Part shown: in pieces, positions 23,405-33,000 of the stretch
Layout of the letters: each line of letters starts with the position of its first letter
Numbering within the stretch: the stretch's first letter is position 1
Source of the DNA: Anaerolineales bacterium
GTDB lineage: Bacteria; Chloroflexota; Anaerolineae; 4572-78; NAK82
NCBI GenBank assembly: GCA_024643945.1
Contig: JAHELX010000004.1
Span: forward strand, 1-37,550
Direction of reading: 5' to 3'
Length of the DNA: 37,550 nt
Position numbers and translations under genes: made by a program
The notes under the pieces: generated by a model
Seen by the model: the letters and a program-made list of their open reading frames with translations, nothing else
Databases searched by the model: none
Told to the model about the DNA's origin: nothing

Positions 23405-24712
23405 ATGATTAAAATTATTATTCGTGACGAGACGCTCATTCCACCGTTTAATGAGCCTGCCCGTTCTCTACGTGTCCTTAACAAACCACTCTGGTTATTC
23501 CAACGGGACGTGTTGAGCGCTTATTGTTCTCAAGAGATTGAAGTAACAGGAATAACCCATTTGACACAGATCCCAGAAAAGTTAGGTCAGGAGCTTCCGA
23601 CAAACCAGGAACTTCTCGTTTACCGAGACAACTTATTCTTTGATGAGCACTTAGTGGCCGCGTTTCTTGAGAGGGCCAAGGCAAAGGCAAGCTGGGAGAA
23701 TAAGGCCAGCCAAGTTGCCTTCTCGCTCAACGACGCGGCCATCGTCAATCATGCTTTGTGTCTGCAAGAGGGTATACGGCGGGAGGGAGATGTTTACGTA
23801 GCTGATTTGTGGTACTTTCCTCACGGCTTTACCGATCAGGTGGAGCCGGTGGTTGTAGATACATTGTCGCGCGAAATTGGCTACTACCACGTCCCAACCT
23901 ATATGGCTGACCGATCTGGTGACCTGGCTTATCAGATACCCCTGCGAGCTCTGCTTTCTATTGAAAACTGGGCCCATATCTTTATAGCGAATACGCCCTT
24001 TGGCATCGTCGCCCACGGGGCACGTATTGAAGCATCGCTGGAGCAGCCACTGCGTCTATTGCATATCTTGTTCCGATCCCTGGTCGAACGTAAGCAGTTT
24101 TTGTCCAGTTCAGCTATGGTCCAGGTAGGAAGGAATGCGCACATTGACCCCACTGCTATCATCCAGGGGCCGGCAATTATTGGCGACAATGTGGTGATCG
24201 AAGCCGGCGCCGTTGTCACCAATAGCGTCATCGGCAGTAATGTCACGATTGGGCAGGGGGCCCAGGTAATGGCCAGCGTCGTCAGTGATGGCTGCTATTT
24301 GCCTTTTCGTGCGGCTGTGTTTATGACGACTTTGATGGAAAATGCCATGGTCGCTCAAAATGCCTGTTTGCAATTGTGCGTCATCGGGCGTGATACCTTC
24401 ATCGGAGCTGGTAATACGTTCACCGATTTCAATTTGCTGGGAAAACCCATCCGCACTCTGCACAAGGGTCAATTACAGAAGGTGGGCCTACCAGTTCTGG
24501 GAGCCTGTGTAGGTCACAACTGTCGTATTGGGTCCGGCCACGTCGTTTACCCAGCGCGGATAATCGAATCGGACGTGGTGCTTTTTGCCCGACCCGATCG
24601 ACAGGTCATTACCAAAAACGTTCTGTTTGAGGAGAGTGACCACCATGGCTGGCCGGATGAATTGCATCAATCAAAGTATCCGCATTGTATGGGGGAATTA
24701 ATGCGTCACTGA
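23405..24712 (+). CDS. GlmU-like protein with left-handed beta-helix domain
   Basis: This is a 435-residue protein. The first 235 residues resemble the divergent N-terminal nucleotidyltransferase-like domain of GlmU-like proteins (LIPPFNEPARSLRVLNKPLWLF, then LLVYRDNLFFDEHLVAAFL). They lack the GxGTRMxP loop, so transferase activity there is doubtful. From residue about 239 there are hexapeptide repeats of a left-handed beta-helix (IDPTAIIQGPAIIGDNVVI, then GNTFTDFNLLGKP, and GHNCRIGSGHVVYP). Such domains act as acyl- or acetyltransferases or as nucleotide-sugar enzymes. Its stop overlaps the ATG of the reductase gene by one base (TGATG), so the two products are probably made in equal amounts and may work in the same pathway. 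Confidence 0.7.
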   Translation: MIKIIIRDETLIPPFNEPARSLRVLNKPLWLFQRDVLSAYCSQEIEVTGITHLTQIPEKLGQELPTNQELLVYRDNLFFDEHLVAAFLERAKAKASWENKASQVAFSLNDAAIVNHALCLQEGIRREGDVYVADLWYFPHGFTDQVEPVVVDTLSREIGYYHVPTYMADRSGDLAYQIPLRALLSIENWAHIFIANTPFGIVAHGARIEASLEQPLRLLHILFRSLVERKQFLSSSAMVQVGRNAHIDPTAIIQGPAIIGDNVVIEAGAVVTNSVIGSNVTIGQGAQVMASVVSDGCYLPFRAAVFMTTLMENAMVAQNACLQLCVIGRDTFIGAGNTFTDFNLLGKPIRTLHKGQLQKVGLPVLGACVGHNCRIGSGHVVYPARIIESDVVLFARPDRQVITKNVLFEESDHHGWPDELHQSKYPHCMGELMRH

Positions 24713-25788
24713 TGGACAATTTTGCCTTCGTCATCCACCCGGTAGATCCCAAAAAGGACGTTTCACGTAAGTTTCCCTTGCTGGGTACTTATCTGTCGGT
24801 AGGAGCCATCAACTTCTTTTCGCGTTACTTTCCACCGGTCTACGTCTCGCACATCACTGGCGTGCGCTCACAGGCGACTGGCAAGGAGATTGAGGGGTGG
24901 TTCGTGGCTTGCCCTCTCACACCGCAGCGGTCCCTGGAGTTGCCGCCGTCGGTGGTTTACAAGAAAGTCATCCAGACCGGCCGATTGGCGCAGAGACTGG
25001 GAGCGCGCTTGCTGGGGTTGGGTGGCTTCACCTCGGTGGTGGGCGATGGTGGCGTGACTATCGCCAAGGGGCTGAACATCCCTGTCACCACTGGTGACAG
25101 CTACACCGTGGCCACAGCTGTGCAGGCAACCTGGTTGGCGGCTGAGCGCATGGACATTAATCTGGCGAAGGCAACAGCCGCCGTGGTGGGGGCCAGCGGT
25201 GCCATCGGGCGAGTGTGCGCCCAGCTTATCGGGCAAAGGGTGCCACACTTGCTGCTCATCGGTCGGCGACCGGCACCGCTGGCCGAGGTAGCTCACCTTA
25301 TCCAGGGCCAAAACGGCACCGAGGTCAGGTTCAGTACCGAGATGCATGATTTGCGCCACGCCGACATAGTGCTCACTGTAACTAGTGCTATCCATACCGT
25401 TATCGAGCCGGAACATCTCAAACGTGGTGCCGTCGTCTGTGACGTGGCTCGTCCCCGCGATGTGTCTCGGCGGGTGGTGGAGGAACGGGACGACGTACTG
25501 GTGATTGATGGTGGCATGGTCGCTGTGCCAGGGCCGGTTGATTTTGGTTTCGACTTTGGCTTCCCGCCTGGCATGGCTTTCGCCTGCATGGCGGAGACAA
25601 TGATCCTTGCGCTGGAAGGCCGCTACGAGAGCTATACCTTGGGCAAAGACATCGACTTGACACAAGTGGAAGGTATCGCTAAACTGGCTTCTAAGCATGG
25701 CTTCAGCGTTGGGGGCTTTCGCTGCTTCGAGCAACCGGTTACCGATGAACAGATTGAACGAATTAAGAGAATTGTGGGTAAAAGGTAG
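24712..25788 (+). CDS. Acyl-ACP reductase (AAR)-like NAD(P)-dependent oxidoreductase
   Basis: This is a 358-residue protein. The order of motifs matches cyanobacterial acyl-ACP reductases: an N-terminal FVIHP segment followed by KDVSRK, a LGGFTS motif (103-108), a TTGDS/YT segment (126-132), a Rossmann GASGAIG (160-166), an IDGG segment (266-269), and MAFACMAETMILALEG with Cys292. The cysteine lies at the place of the catalytic Cys of AAR (FACFAEA). AAR converts acyl-ACP or acyl-CoA to aldehyde. Automated tools often call such proteins shikimate or saccharopine dehydrogenase. There is no aldehyde-deformylating oxygenase here, so an alkane pathway is not supported; a fatty aldehyde or related product is inferred. 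The stop-start overlap ties it to the beta-helix gene. Confidence 0.65.
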   Translation: MDNFAFVIHPVDPKKDVSRKFPLLGTYLSVGAINFFSRYFPPVYVSHITGVRSQATGKEIEGWFVACPLTPQRSLELPPSVVYKKVIQTGRLAQRLGARLLGLGGFTSVVGDGGVTIAKGLNIPVTTGDSYTVATAVQATWLAAERMDINLAKATAAVVGASGAIGRVCAQLIGQRVPHLLLIGRRPAPLAEVAHLIQGQNGTEVRFSTEMHDLRHADIVLTVTSAIHTVIEPEHLKRGAVVCDVARPRDVSRRVVEERDDVLVIDGGMVAVPGPVDFGFDFGFPPGMAFACMAETMILALEGRYESYTLGKDIDLTQVEGIAKLASKHGFSVGGFRCFEQPVTDEQIERIKRIVGKR

Positions 25789-25819
25789 CGCCGAAAGTCG
25801 GTAGATTGCTCGCAGCTAG

Positions 25820-25929
25820 GCAGACTGAATTGAAACGAGGGTCTGCTTAGTCGGCCATCTGTTTAATCTACTCAATTAAACGGACCCATCCCCCGAGGGG
25901 ACCTATGGGCAGGCACTCACCCAGGAGGT
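25820..25929 (+). promoter_or_regulatory. Structured leader and ribosome binding site before the response regulator
   Basis: Three inverted repeats follow each other: GCAGAC/GTCTGC (25820-25825 and 25841-25846), GTTTAAT/ATTAAAC (25861-25867 and 25875-25881), and a nested CCCAT/ATGGG (25885-25889 and 25905-25909) enclosing a C-rich/G-rich pair. A strong AGGAGGT at 25923-25929 lies 6 bp before ATG 25936. The first hairpin could help end the upstream transcript, though no T-run follows any of them. Confidence 0.4.
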
Positions 25930-25935
25930 AGAACG

Positions 25936-26829
25936 ATGAGCAAAGGTCGAATTTTGGTGGTGGAAGACGACCTGGACATCTCTCAAATGCTGCGCCTTTA
26001 CTTCGATTCCCAGGGATACGAAGTGCTGACGGTAATGCGTGGTAATGATGCATTAGAGATGTGTCGCAAAAAGCAGCCAAACGTGGTAGTACTCGACATC
26101 ATGTTACCCGATATGGATGGTTATGATGTCTGCCGAGAGCTACGCGGCAATTTGCGTACCAGCCACATTCCCATCATCTTCCTCACGCAAAAAGACGAGC
26201 GCAGCGACAAGATAGCCGGCCTGGAGTTGGGCGCTGACGACTATATTACCAAACCCTTCGACATCGAGGAACTGAAATTGCGTGTGCAGGGCGCCATGCG
26301 CCGTGCGGAAGCAACCAGCCTGACCGATCCCACCACCGGATTACCCAGCGCCAAGCTCATCGAAGAACAGCTCAAGCAATTGGTAACCCGCGACGATTGG
26401 GCTATGCTTTACGTCGTCCTCAATCATATCGATGCCTTTACTGAGACGCAGGATATTATGGCTCGGGATGACTTCCTGCGCTTTGTGGCGATGAGCCTCA
26501 ATGATGCGGTAGAGGCCTATGGTACCTCCAACGACTTCATTGGGCACACCAGCGGCAATGACTTTATGATCATCACCATGCCCGCTGTGGTTGATCCCAT
26601 CAAAGCAGAGTTTTCACAACGCTTCGAGCAGACTGTGCCTACCTTTTACGATTTCCTCACCCGTGAGCAAGGCTACGTGGTCTACATCGACCGGGATGGC
26701 AATGAGCAAAAATCACCGTTGATGAGCCTTTGCATTGGCGTGTTGACTGCCGCTGATGGCCCCTTCCCTGACATTCGCATGCTGGCGGCCGAAGCGCGCC
26801 GCCGGGCGACTCGTGCTTGCGGAGGGTAA
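25936..26829 (+). CDS. Response regulator: receiver domain plus degenerate GGDEF domain
   Basis: This is a 297-residue protein. The receiver domain (residues 1-125) is complete: acidic pair in VVEDDLD, phospho-acceptor Asp54 in VVLDIMLPDMDGYD, and TKPF with the conserved lysine. The following 160 residues keep the start of a GGDEF domain (LTDPTTGLPSAKLIEEQL). The signature is SGNDF instead of GGDEF, and the substrate Asp region is altered (VLNHIDAF). Diguanylate cyclase activity is therefore unlikely; it may bind a nucleotide or a partner instead. It lies just upstream of the giant hybrid kinase and in the same direction, so it may receive phosphate from it. Confidence 0.85.
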   Translation: MSKGRILVVEDDLDISQMLRLYFDSQGYEVLTVMRGNDALEMCRKKQPNVVVLDIMLPDMDGYDVCRELRGNLRTSHIPIIFLTQKDERSDKIAGLELGADDYITKPFDIEELKLRVQGAMRRAEATSLTDPTTGLPSAKLIEEQLKQLVTRDDWAMLYVVLNHIDAFTETQDIMARDDFLRFVAMSLNDAVEAYGTSNDFIGHTSGNDFMIITMPAVVDPIKAEFSQRFEQTVPTFYDFLTREQGYVVYIDRDGNEQKSPLMSLCIGVLTAADGPFPDIRMLAAEARRRATRACGG

Positions 26830-26834
26830 CAGGG

Positions 26835-27027
26835 ATGCCTGCCGGATTTACAGGACTGGATGCCACTGTAAACAATGCTTCTGTCGCTGACGCAGGGGAG
26901 ATCGTCAAGGGAAGGAATAGTTGGGCGCCTTACCTTCGGCGTCAGTGGCGATACCGTTATTATGACCGTCAATGGCAACGTGGTCCATAATGGTGCGTTT
27001 GCATACCTGGAGACGCTGGCTCCCTGA
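26835..27027 (+). pseudogene. Possible small gene broken by a frameshift
   Basis: A GGAGG at 26821-26825 precedes ATG 26835 by 9 bp. That frame reads MPAGFTGLDATVNNAS and on to about residue 27 with normal composition, then becomes Arg/Tyr/Trp-rich until TAA 26990. In the +1 frame the following codons give a beta-like sequence (GRLTFGVSGDTVIMTVNG) ending at TGA 27027, just before the kinase gene. One frameshift near 26910-26925 would join them into a protein of about 63 residues. It could instead be chance, or a sequencing error in an intact small gene. No family is recognised. Confidence 0.3.
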
Positions 27028-27049
27028 TGAAGCGGACAGGATGTGAGGG

Positions 27050-30000
27050 ATGATTGGTGCGGTGGTTCGGAGATTAGGCCGCCTGGGGGTAAGGCTCTGG
27101 GGACCCTTCCTGTTGCTGGCGCTGGTGTCGCTGGTAGTGGGTAGCGTGGCGTTGTATACCACCTATACCGATCAGCGTCGCTACGTCGTCAGCCTGCAAG
27201 AAGATGTTGCCGCACGCACTAGCCTGTATATGTCCGATTATTTGCATGGCATTGAAAACAGTTTGATTGCCGGCACTCGAACCTTGAGCTTTGTCGGGGA
27301 TGACCCCACCGCTCAGCAGCATTACCTCGAGTCATTGCTTGAGGCCAATTCTGCCTTCTTTGAACTGGCCCTTATTGACATGGATGGTCGGGAAACGGCC
27401 AAGGCTGTACGGGATCGACCAGCAGCCGACCAGGACTTGTTGGACCAGTCTAACACCGAGAAATTCCTCATTGCCAGTCAGGGACAATACTACGTCAGTT
27501 CCGTCTATGTCTCTGAGTTCGGCGTGCCTTTTTATACATTGGCTGTTCCCGTCTACAATGATGCCAGCCGTGTCGTGGGGGTCTTGGCCGCCGAAGTAAA
27601 CGCCGACGAAATGTGGAACGTCGTCGACCGCATTCTGGTCGGCCAAGCCGGCTACGTTTACCTGGTGGACGGTATGGGCAACCTCATCGCCTACCGAGAC
27701 CTGGAACTGGTAATGCAGCGGCCCAACGTATCACAGCAGGTCGTCGGTGTGCAGCGCTTCCTGGCAGGGGATTCTCAGGTGATGGAATATCAGGGACTCG
27801 ACGGTCAGCCCGTTATCGGTGCCCGCCGGCGGGTCCCTGGCACCGATTGGGGCGTGATTGCTGAATTGCCAGCCCGCGAAGCGTATCACACTGCTAATCT
27901 CTTTGCCCTCACTTCGGTCCTGGTCTTTTTGGTAGTTGTGGCTGTAGCATTGGCGATGGGCTGGTTCATTACCAGGCGTGTGGTGCAGCCTTTGGTGGCG
28001 TTGTGTGAGGGGGCGGCTATCTTGGGCCGCGGCAACCTGGATTACCGTATCCAGGTAGATGCGCGTGGCGAAATCGGGGAACTGGCGGCCGAGTTCAATG
28101 CTATGGCTGCCAGCCTTCAGCAGTCGCAGGCCGAAACCCAAGCTCGGCTGCGTGAGGTCTCATCACTGGTCGAGGCTGGGCGAGCCATCACTTCGCTGGA
28201 CCTTCAATGTGTGCTTAACACGCTAGCCAAAGAGGCAGCGCGGGCGGTGGCAGCGCAGGCGTGCGTTATCTATATCGTCAATGAGCTTTCCCTAACGCTG
28301 GAACCGAGGTCCACGTGGAGTCAGCCAGGCTTCGAATGTGACCCTCCACCCCAGCCAGTGGGAGAAGGTGTCGCCGGTTGGATTGCGAAGCACGCCCAAA
28401 TCCTGTGCGTCGAAGATGTGCACGCTGATCCCCGCTTTGCCGATCAGGACGTTGTCTTTCCACACCGTAGCCTGATGGGATTGCCCATGATGGTAAGTGG
28501 TAGGCTAGTCGGCGTATTACTGGTGAGCGGCAAGCTTAATGGAGGGCATAGCTTTATCTCTAGCGACGAGCGCTTATTGCAGGCCTTTGCTGACCAAGCA
28601 GCTGTCATCATCGAAAACGCCGAACTGTATGGCGAAGAACGCCGTCGCTCGCGTGAATTGGCACTGGTCAACCGCATCAGCCGTACCATCACTGCCAGTC
28701 TTGACTTAGAAACCACCCTGGATGCCATTCTGGCCTCCGTGCGTGACCTGCTGCCTTATGTGGCTGCCGAAATCTGTTTGTGGGACCCGGAAAAGAAGCG
28801 ACTCTTCCCTGGGGGCTGGGGGGGCGATCCGGACTACCGTCACCTGGATGCTGGCGTGTACGCCATGGACGAAGGCTACACTGGCTGGATCGCACGTCAT
28901 CAGAAACCGCTTTTCATCCCCGACATCAGTGCCTTTGACGAAGTCAGGCCAAAGCTGGCCTCGGCTCAAGTGCTCGCGGGCAGCTATATTGGTGTGCCGC
29001 TGATGGTTGGGGATACCTTTGTGGGCACTCTGGAATTAATAAGCCATGAGGCGAGCCCTTACAAGCCGCAAGACCTGGACACATTGCAGACGGTAGCTAA
29101 TCAAGCGGCCGTGGCCATCGAAAACGCCCGGCTTTACCATCAGGAGCAACGGCGGCTGCGCGAAGCAGAAGGTATGCTGCGGGTCACCGGAGTGCTCTCT
29201 TCGGGCCGATCTCTGAGACAAGCCCTGGAGGAAGCAGCTCATCAGATTAGTGCTTTGTTCGATGCGTACCGAGTTGCCTTTATACTCTTCAACAATGACC
29301 GAACAGCGGTGCAATCAGTTGTTGGCTTGCTTCCTGATCAGACTGACCGGGTATACGAAAATTACCGCTATCTGACCCACATCTTCGAGGCTGACCAACT
29401 GGCTACGCAGCATTCGCCATTGATTGAGCAGTGCCTATTATGCATAGAAGATTGGGATGAACTCGACGATATCCAGGGTCAGCAAAGCGACCTCAGCGTA
29501 ATGCGTCACATATTTCCGGATGCCCGTTCGCTCTTTCTGCTGCCGCTGGCGACATCCGAGCGCCTCAGCGGTGCGATGGCCCTTCAGTGGCGTGAACCGC
29601 GTCGCTTCGCCGAGGACGAGATTAACCTGGCGATCGCGATTACCCAACAGGCGGCAGTTGCCGTTGAGAAAACACGACTGCTTGAAGAGGCCCGTCACGC
29701 CGCCGACGTGCAGGCAGGGGTAGCTCGCATTGCTCACATCGCTGTCTCTACCCTGGATCTGGATGAATTGATCAGCCGTACGATGGCTGAGGCAATAAGG
29801 TTGGTGGACGCCGAAAAAGGCGCATTGCTGCTGTGGGACAAACATCAAGAGGAGTTGATCGCTCACCCGGCGGGAGCCGTTGGCGCGGCACCGCAAGAAG
29901 TGGCCGACTTTCGTATCAAAGCTGGCGACCCGGCTTTTGAAGTGAGCGTTCTCAGCCAGGGACGGCCTTTCATCTCTGATAACGCGTCCCAGGACAGGCG

Positions 30001-33000
30001 TATTCTCGAAGCCTATCGTCCGTTCGTCCGACGCTTCGACGTCAAGACATTGCTGGCTGTACCTCTGACACTGCAAGAGCAGAGTATTGGCGAACTGTAT
30101 GCCGTCAACAAGGCAACCCCCTTTACCCAGGAAGACGTCCGCTTTATGACGGCGATTGCGGCTTACATGGCGGCGGCGATTGAAAACGCACGACTGTTTG
30201 CCGCTACCGAGCGCAACATGCGCGAAGTTTCTATCCTCTATCAGACTACCTCGGCGCTTTCACCCAAGTTGTCGGTAAATGAGTTGTTGAATGATCTGGA
30301 GCAGCGAATGTCGCTCGCCTTGGAAGCTGACGAATGTGCCATATCAGAGTGGGACGAAGCCAGCGGTATATTGCGAACAAGAGAGAGGAGGCCTTACCCG
30401 GTTGCCGACTTCCCTGCCACAGCCGAGGTATTGCGCAGCCAGCAGCCAAAGACCGTGGAGGTCTCTGACCCTCAAGCCGACCCGGCCGAAGTGACACTGC
30501 TGCAAGAGCTGGGTTATCGGTCGCTGCTCATGCTGCCGCTGGTAGTACGCGATGCTGTGACTGGTCTCGTTGAGATTTACGATGTCAAGGATCGGCACTT
30601 CACGCATGAAGAGATACGGTTGGCGCTGGCCCTCACCGGCCAGGCGGCCATCGCGCTTCAAAATGCGCAACTCTTTAGCCTCACCGACGAGCGGTTGCAC
30701 AAACGAATTAAAGAACTTTCCGGACTGCAACGGGTCAGCCAAGAGCTAAACAGCACCCTCGATCAAGATCGCATTCTTCAATTGGTGCTCGAAGAAGCGG
30801 TACGCGCTACCGGCGCTGATTTTGGCAACGTGAGCCTGCACGACCGAAGTTCCGGTCGGCTCTTGGCTTATGTCAGCTTTGGCTTCGATGACGAAAAGAA
30901 GACACGGTTGAAAGAAGGCGAGTTCTACGTCGCAACCGGCGTGATGGGACGAGCGCTGCAAACAGGGGAACCGGTTTTGGTACCTGACGTTTCCCTGGAT
31001 CCCGACTACATGATGGGTTCCGATGAGTCCCGCTCGGAGGTGGCGGTGCCCATCTTTTATGCTGGGGATGTGGCCGGTGTCATCAATTTGGAAAGCCGAC
31101 AATTAAACGCCTTTAGTGAGGAGCAACTGCAATATTTGCAGGCGCTGGCCAACCAGGCGGCCGTCGCCACCCGCAATGCTCTGGCCTATGAAGAGCAGCG
31201 ACAGCAGCGCGAGTTGCTGCGGCAACGAGCAGAGCAACTGGCGCGTCTGTCGGAGATTAGCCGGGCCTTCCGGTCCGACCAGCCCCTTGAGTCGGTGTTG
31301 GAGGATATTGCCTACGCCATCCAGGAGACGCTGGGCTTCAACGTAGTTCTTGTCAGCGTGATGTCAGGCGATTCCCCTGTGTTGCATCGGGTGGCAGGGG
31401 CCGGCATTCCGTTGGTCGAGCTAGAACGCCTCAAGGCCACCCCCCAATCACCAGAAGTGGTAATGGATCTGATGCAGGACCGCTTCCGATTAGGACTCCA
31501 ATCGTATTACATCCCGCATACTTATAAGGAGCTTTGGGAAGACCGCCTCGACGCGCACTACACCCCGCCAGAGTATTTGCCGGAGTCGGATGAGCAGTGT
31601 TGGGATGTCGACGACTTGTGTTTTTCGCCGCTCTACAACTCGGAACTGCAACTCATTGGGGTGATTTCTGTAGACAATCCTCGAGATGGGCGAGTGCCTA
31701 CCCGGCAAGTGATGGAGACGTTGGAGTTGTTCGCCAACCAGGTGGCGGCCGCCATCGAAAATGCCTACCTGTTCCACTCTGAGCAAGAACGCCGCCGGCT
31801 GGCCGATACCCTTCGCGAAGTGGCTGCCGTCGTCAACTCTACCTTGAGTGTGGATCAGGTGATTGAGGCGATCCTCGATCAGTTACGGCACGTTGTCCCT
31901 TACGATAGTGCCACCGTGCAGGTGCTAAGCGGAGATCATTTGATCATTACCGGCGGACGGGGTTGGGATAACATAGAGGATGTGCTTGGACTGGCTTTTC
32001 CTGTGGCAGGCGACAATCCCAACGCTGTTGTGGTGCGTACCCGGGCTCCCTACATCGTTCCCGATACCCAGGCAGCCCACGCCGCCTTCCGCGAACCGCC
32101 CCACAAGCACATTCGCTCGTGGTTGGGCATTCCATTGCTCTTTGGCGATAATTTGCTGGGCATGATCGCTCTGGATAGCGTGGATCTGGATCATTATACC
32201 CAGGAGCACGCCCAATTGGCTCTCACCTTTGCCAACCAGGTAGCTGTGGCACTGCAAAATGCCCAACTTTTTGAGCAGGCGCGCCATTATGCTGACCAAC
32301 TACGGGTTATCAACGAAGTAGGAGTAGAGATCACTTCAATCCTGAACGTAGATCAACTGATCGCCCGCATCAGCCAGTCAGTGGAGGATAACTTCGGCTA
32401 TCATGCCAATATTGGCCTGATCGAGGATGATTATTTGGTCTTGCGCAGTCGTGGCGACCATGGGAATGGAGGGGGCGGAAGGGACGCCTACAGAGAGACG
32501 TATCGCCTAAGAGTGGGCGAAGAGGGTATCACGGGATGGGTTGCTGCATCGGGGCAGACGATGGTTGTGCCTGACATAACCCAAGATCCGCGCTACCTCG
32601 CAGGCCCTCAGCACGAGAGAGGTCCCGACAGGGGAGTAACACGCTCAGAAGTTGCCATCCCGCTGAAAGTGCAAGATCGCATCATTGGCGTGTTCGACGT
32701 GCAGAGCGATGTCACCGAAGGCTTTACTGAAAACGATGTGTTGGTGCTACAGTCTCTGGCCAACCAGGTGGCTGTAGCTATCACCAATGCACAATTGTTC
32801 GAACACGTCAGCCAGTTGGGGCAAGAACTTGAGCAGCGGGTGCAAGAACGCACTGAAGCATTGGCCAAAACGTTGGAAGATCTGACCCTGGAGCGCGACC
32901 GAGTAGAGACGCTCTATCGCATCACTCGTGAGCTTTCGGCCAGTCTTGACCTGGATCGGGTGTTGGCTGAGGCACTAAGTCTGATCAACCGGGCTGTAGG

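Noticed and set aside
24868..25734. Minus-strand open frame of 288 codons opposite the AAR-like gene
   Set aside because: It lies fully opposite a gene with clear family motifs, and its His/Gln/Arg-rich sequence is a shadow of the plus-strand codon pattern.
25789..25935. Known riboswitch (for example cyclic-di-GMP class) before the response regulator
   Set aside because: The three hairpins lack the conserved sequence blocks of that class, and I could not match any other known class by eye.
29438..30076. Minus-strand open frame of 212 codons inside the giant kinase
   Set aside because: It lies opposite GAF-coding sequence with well-conserved motifs and shows no recognisable domain or start signal.
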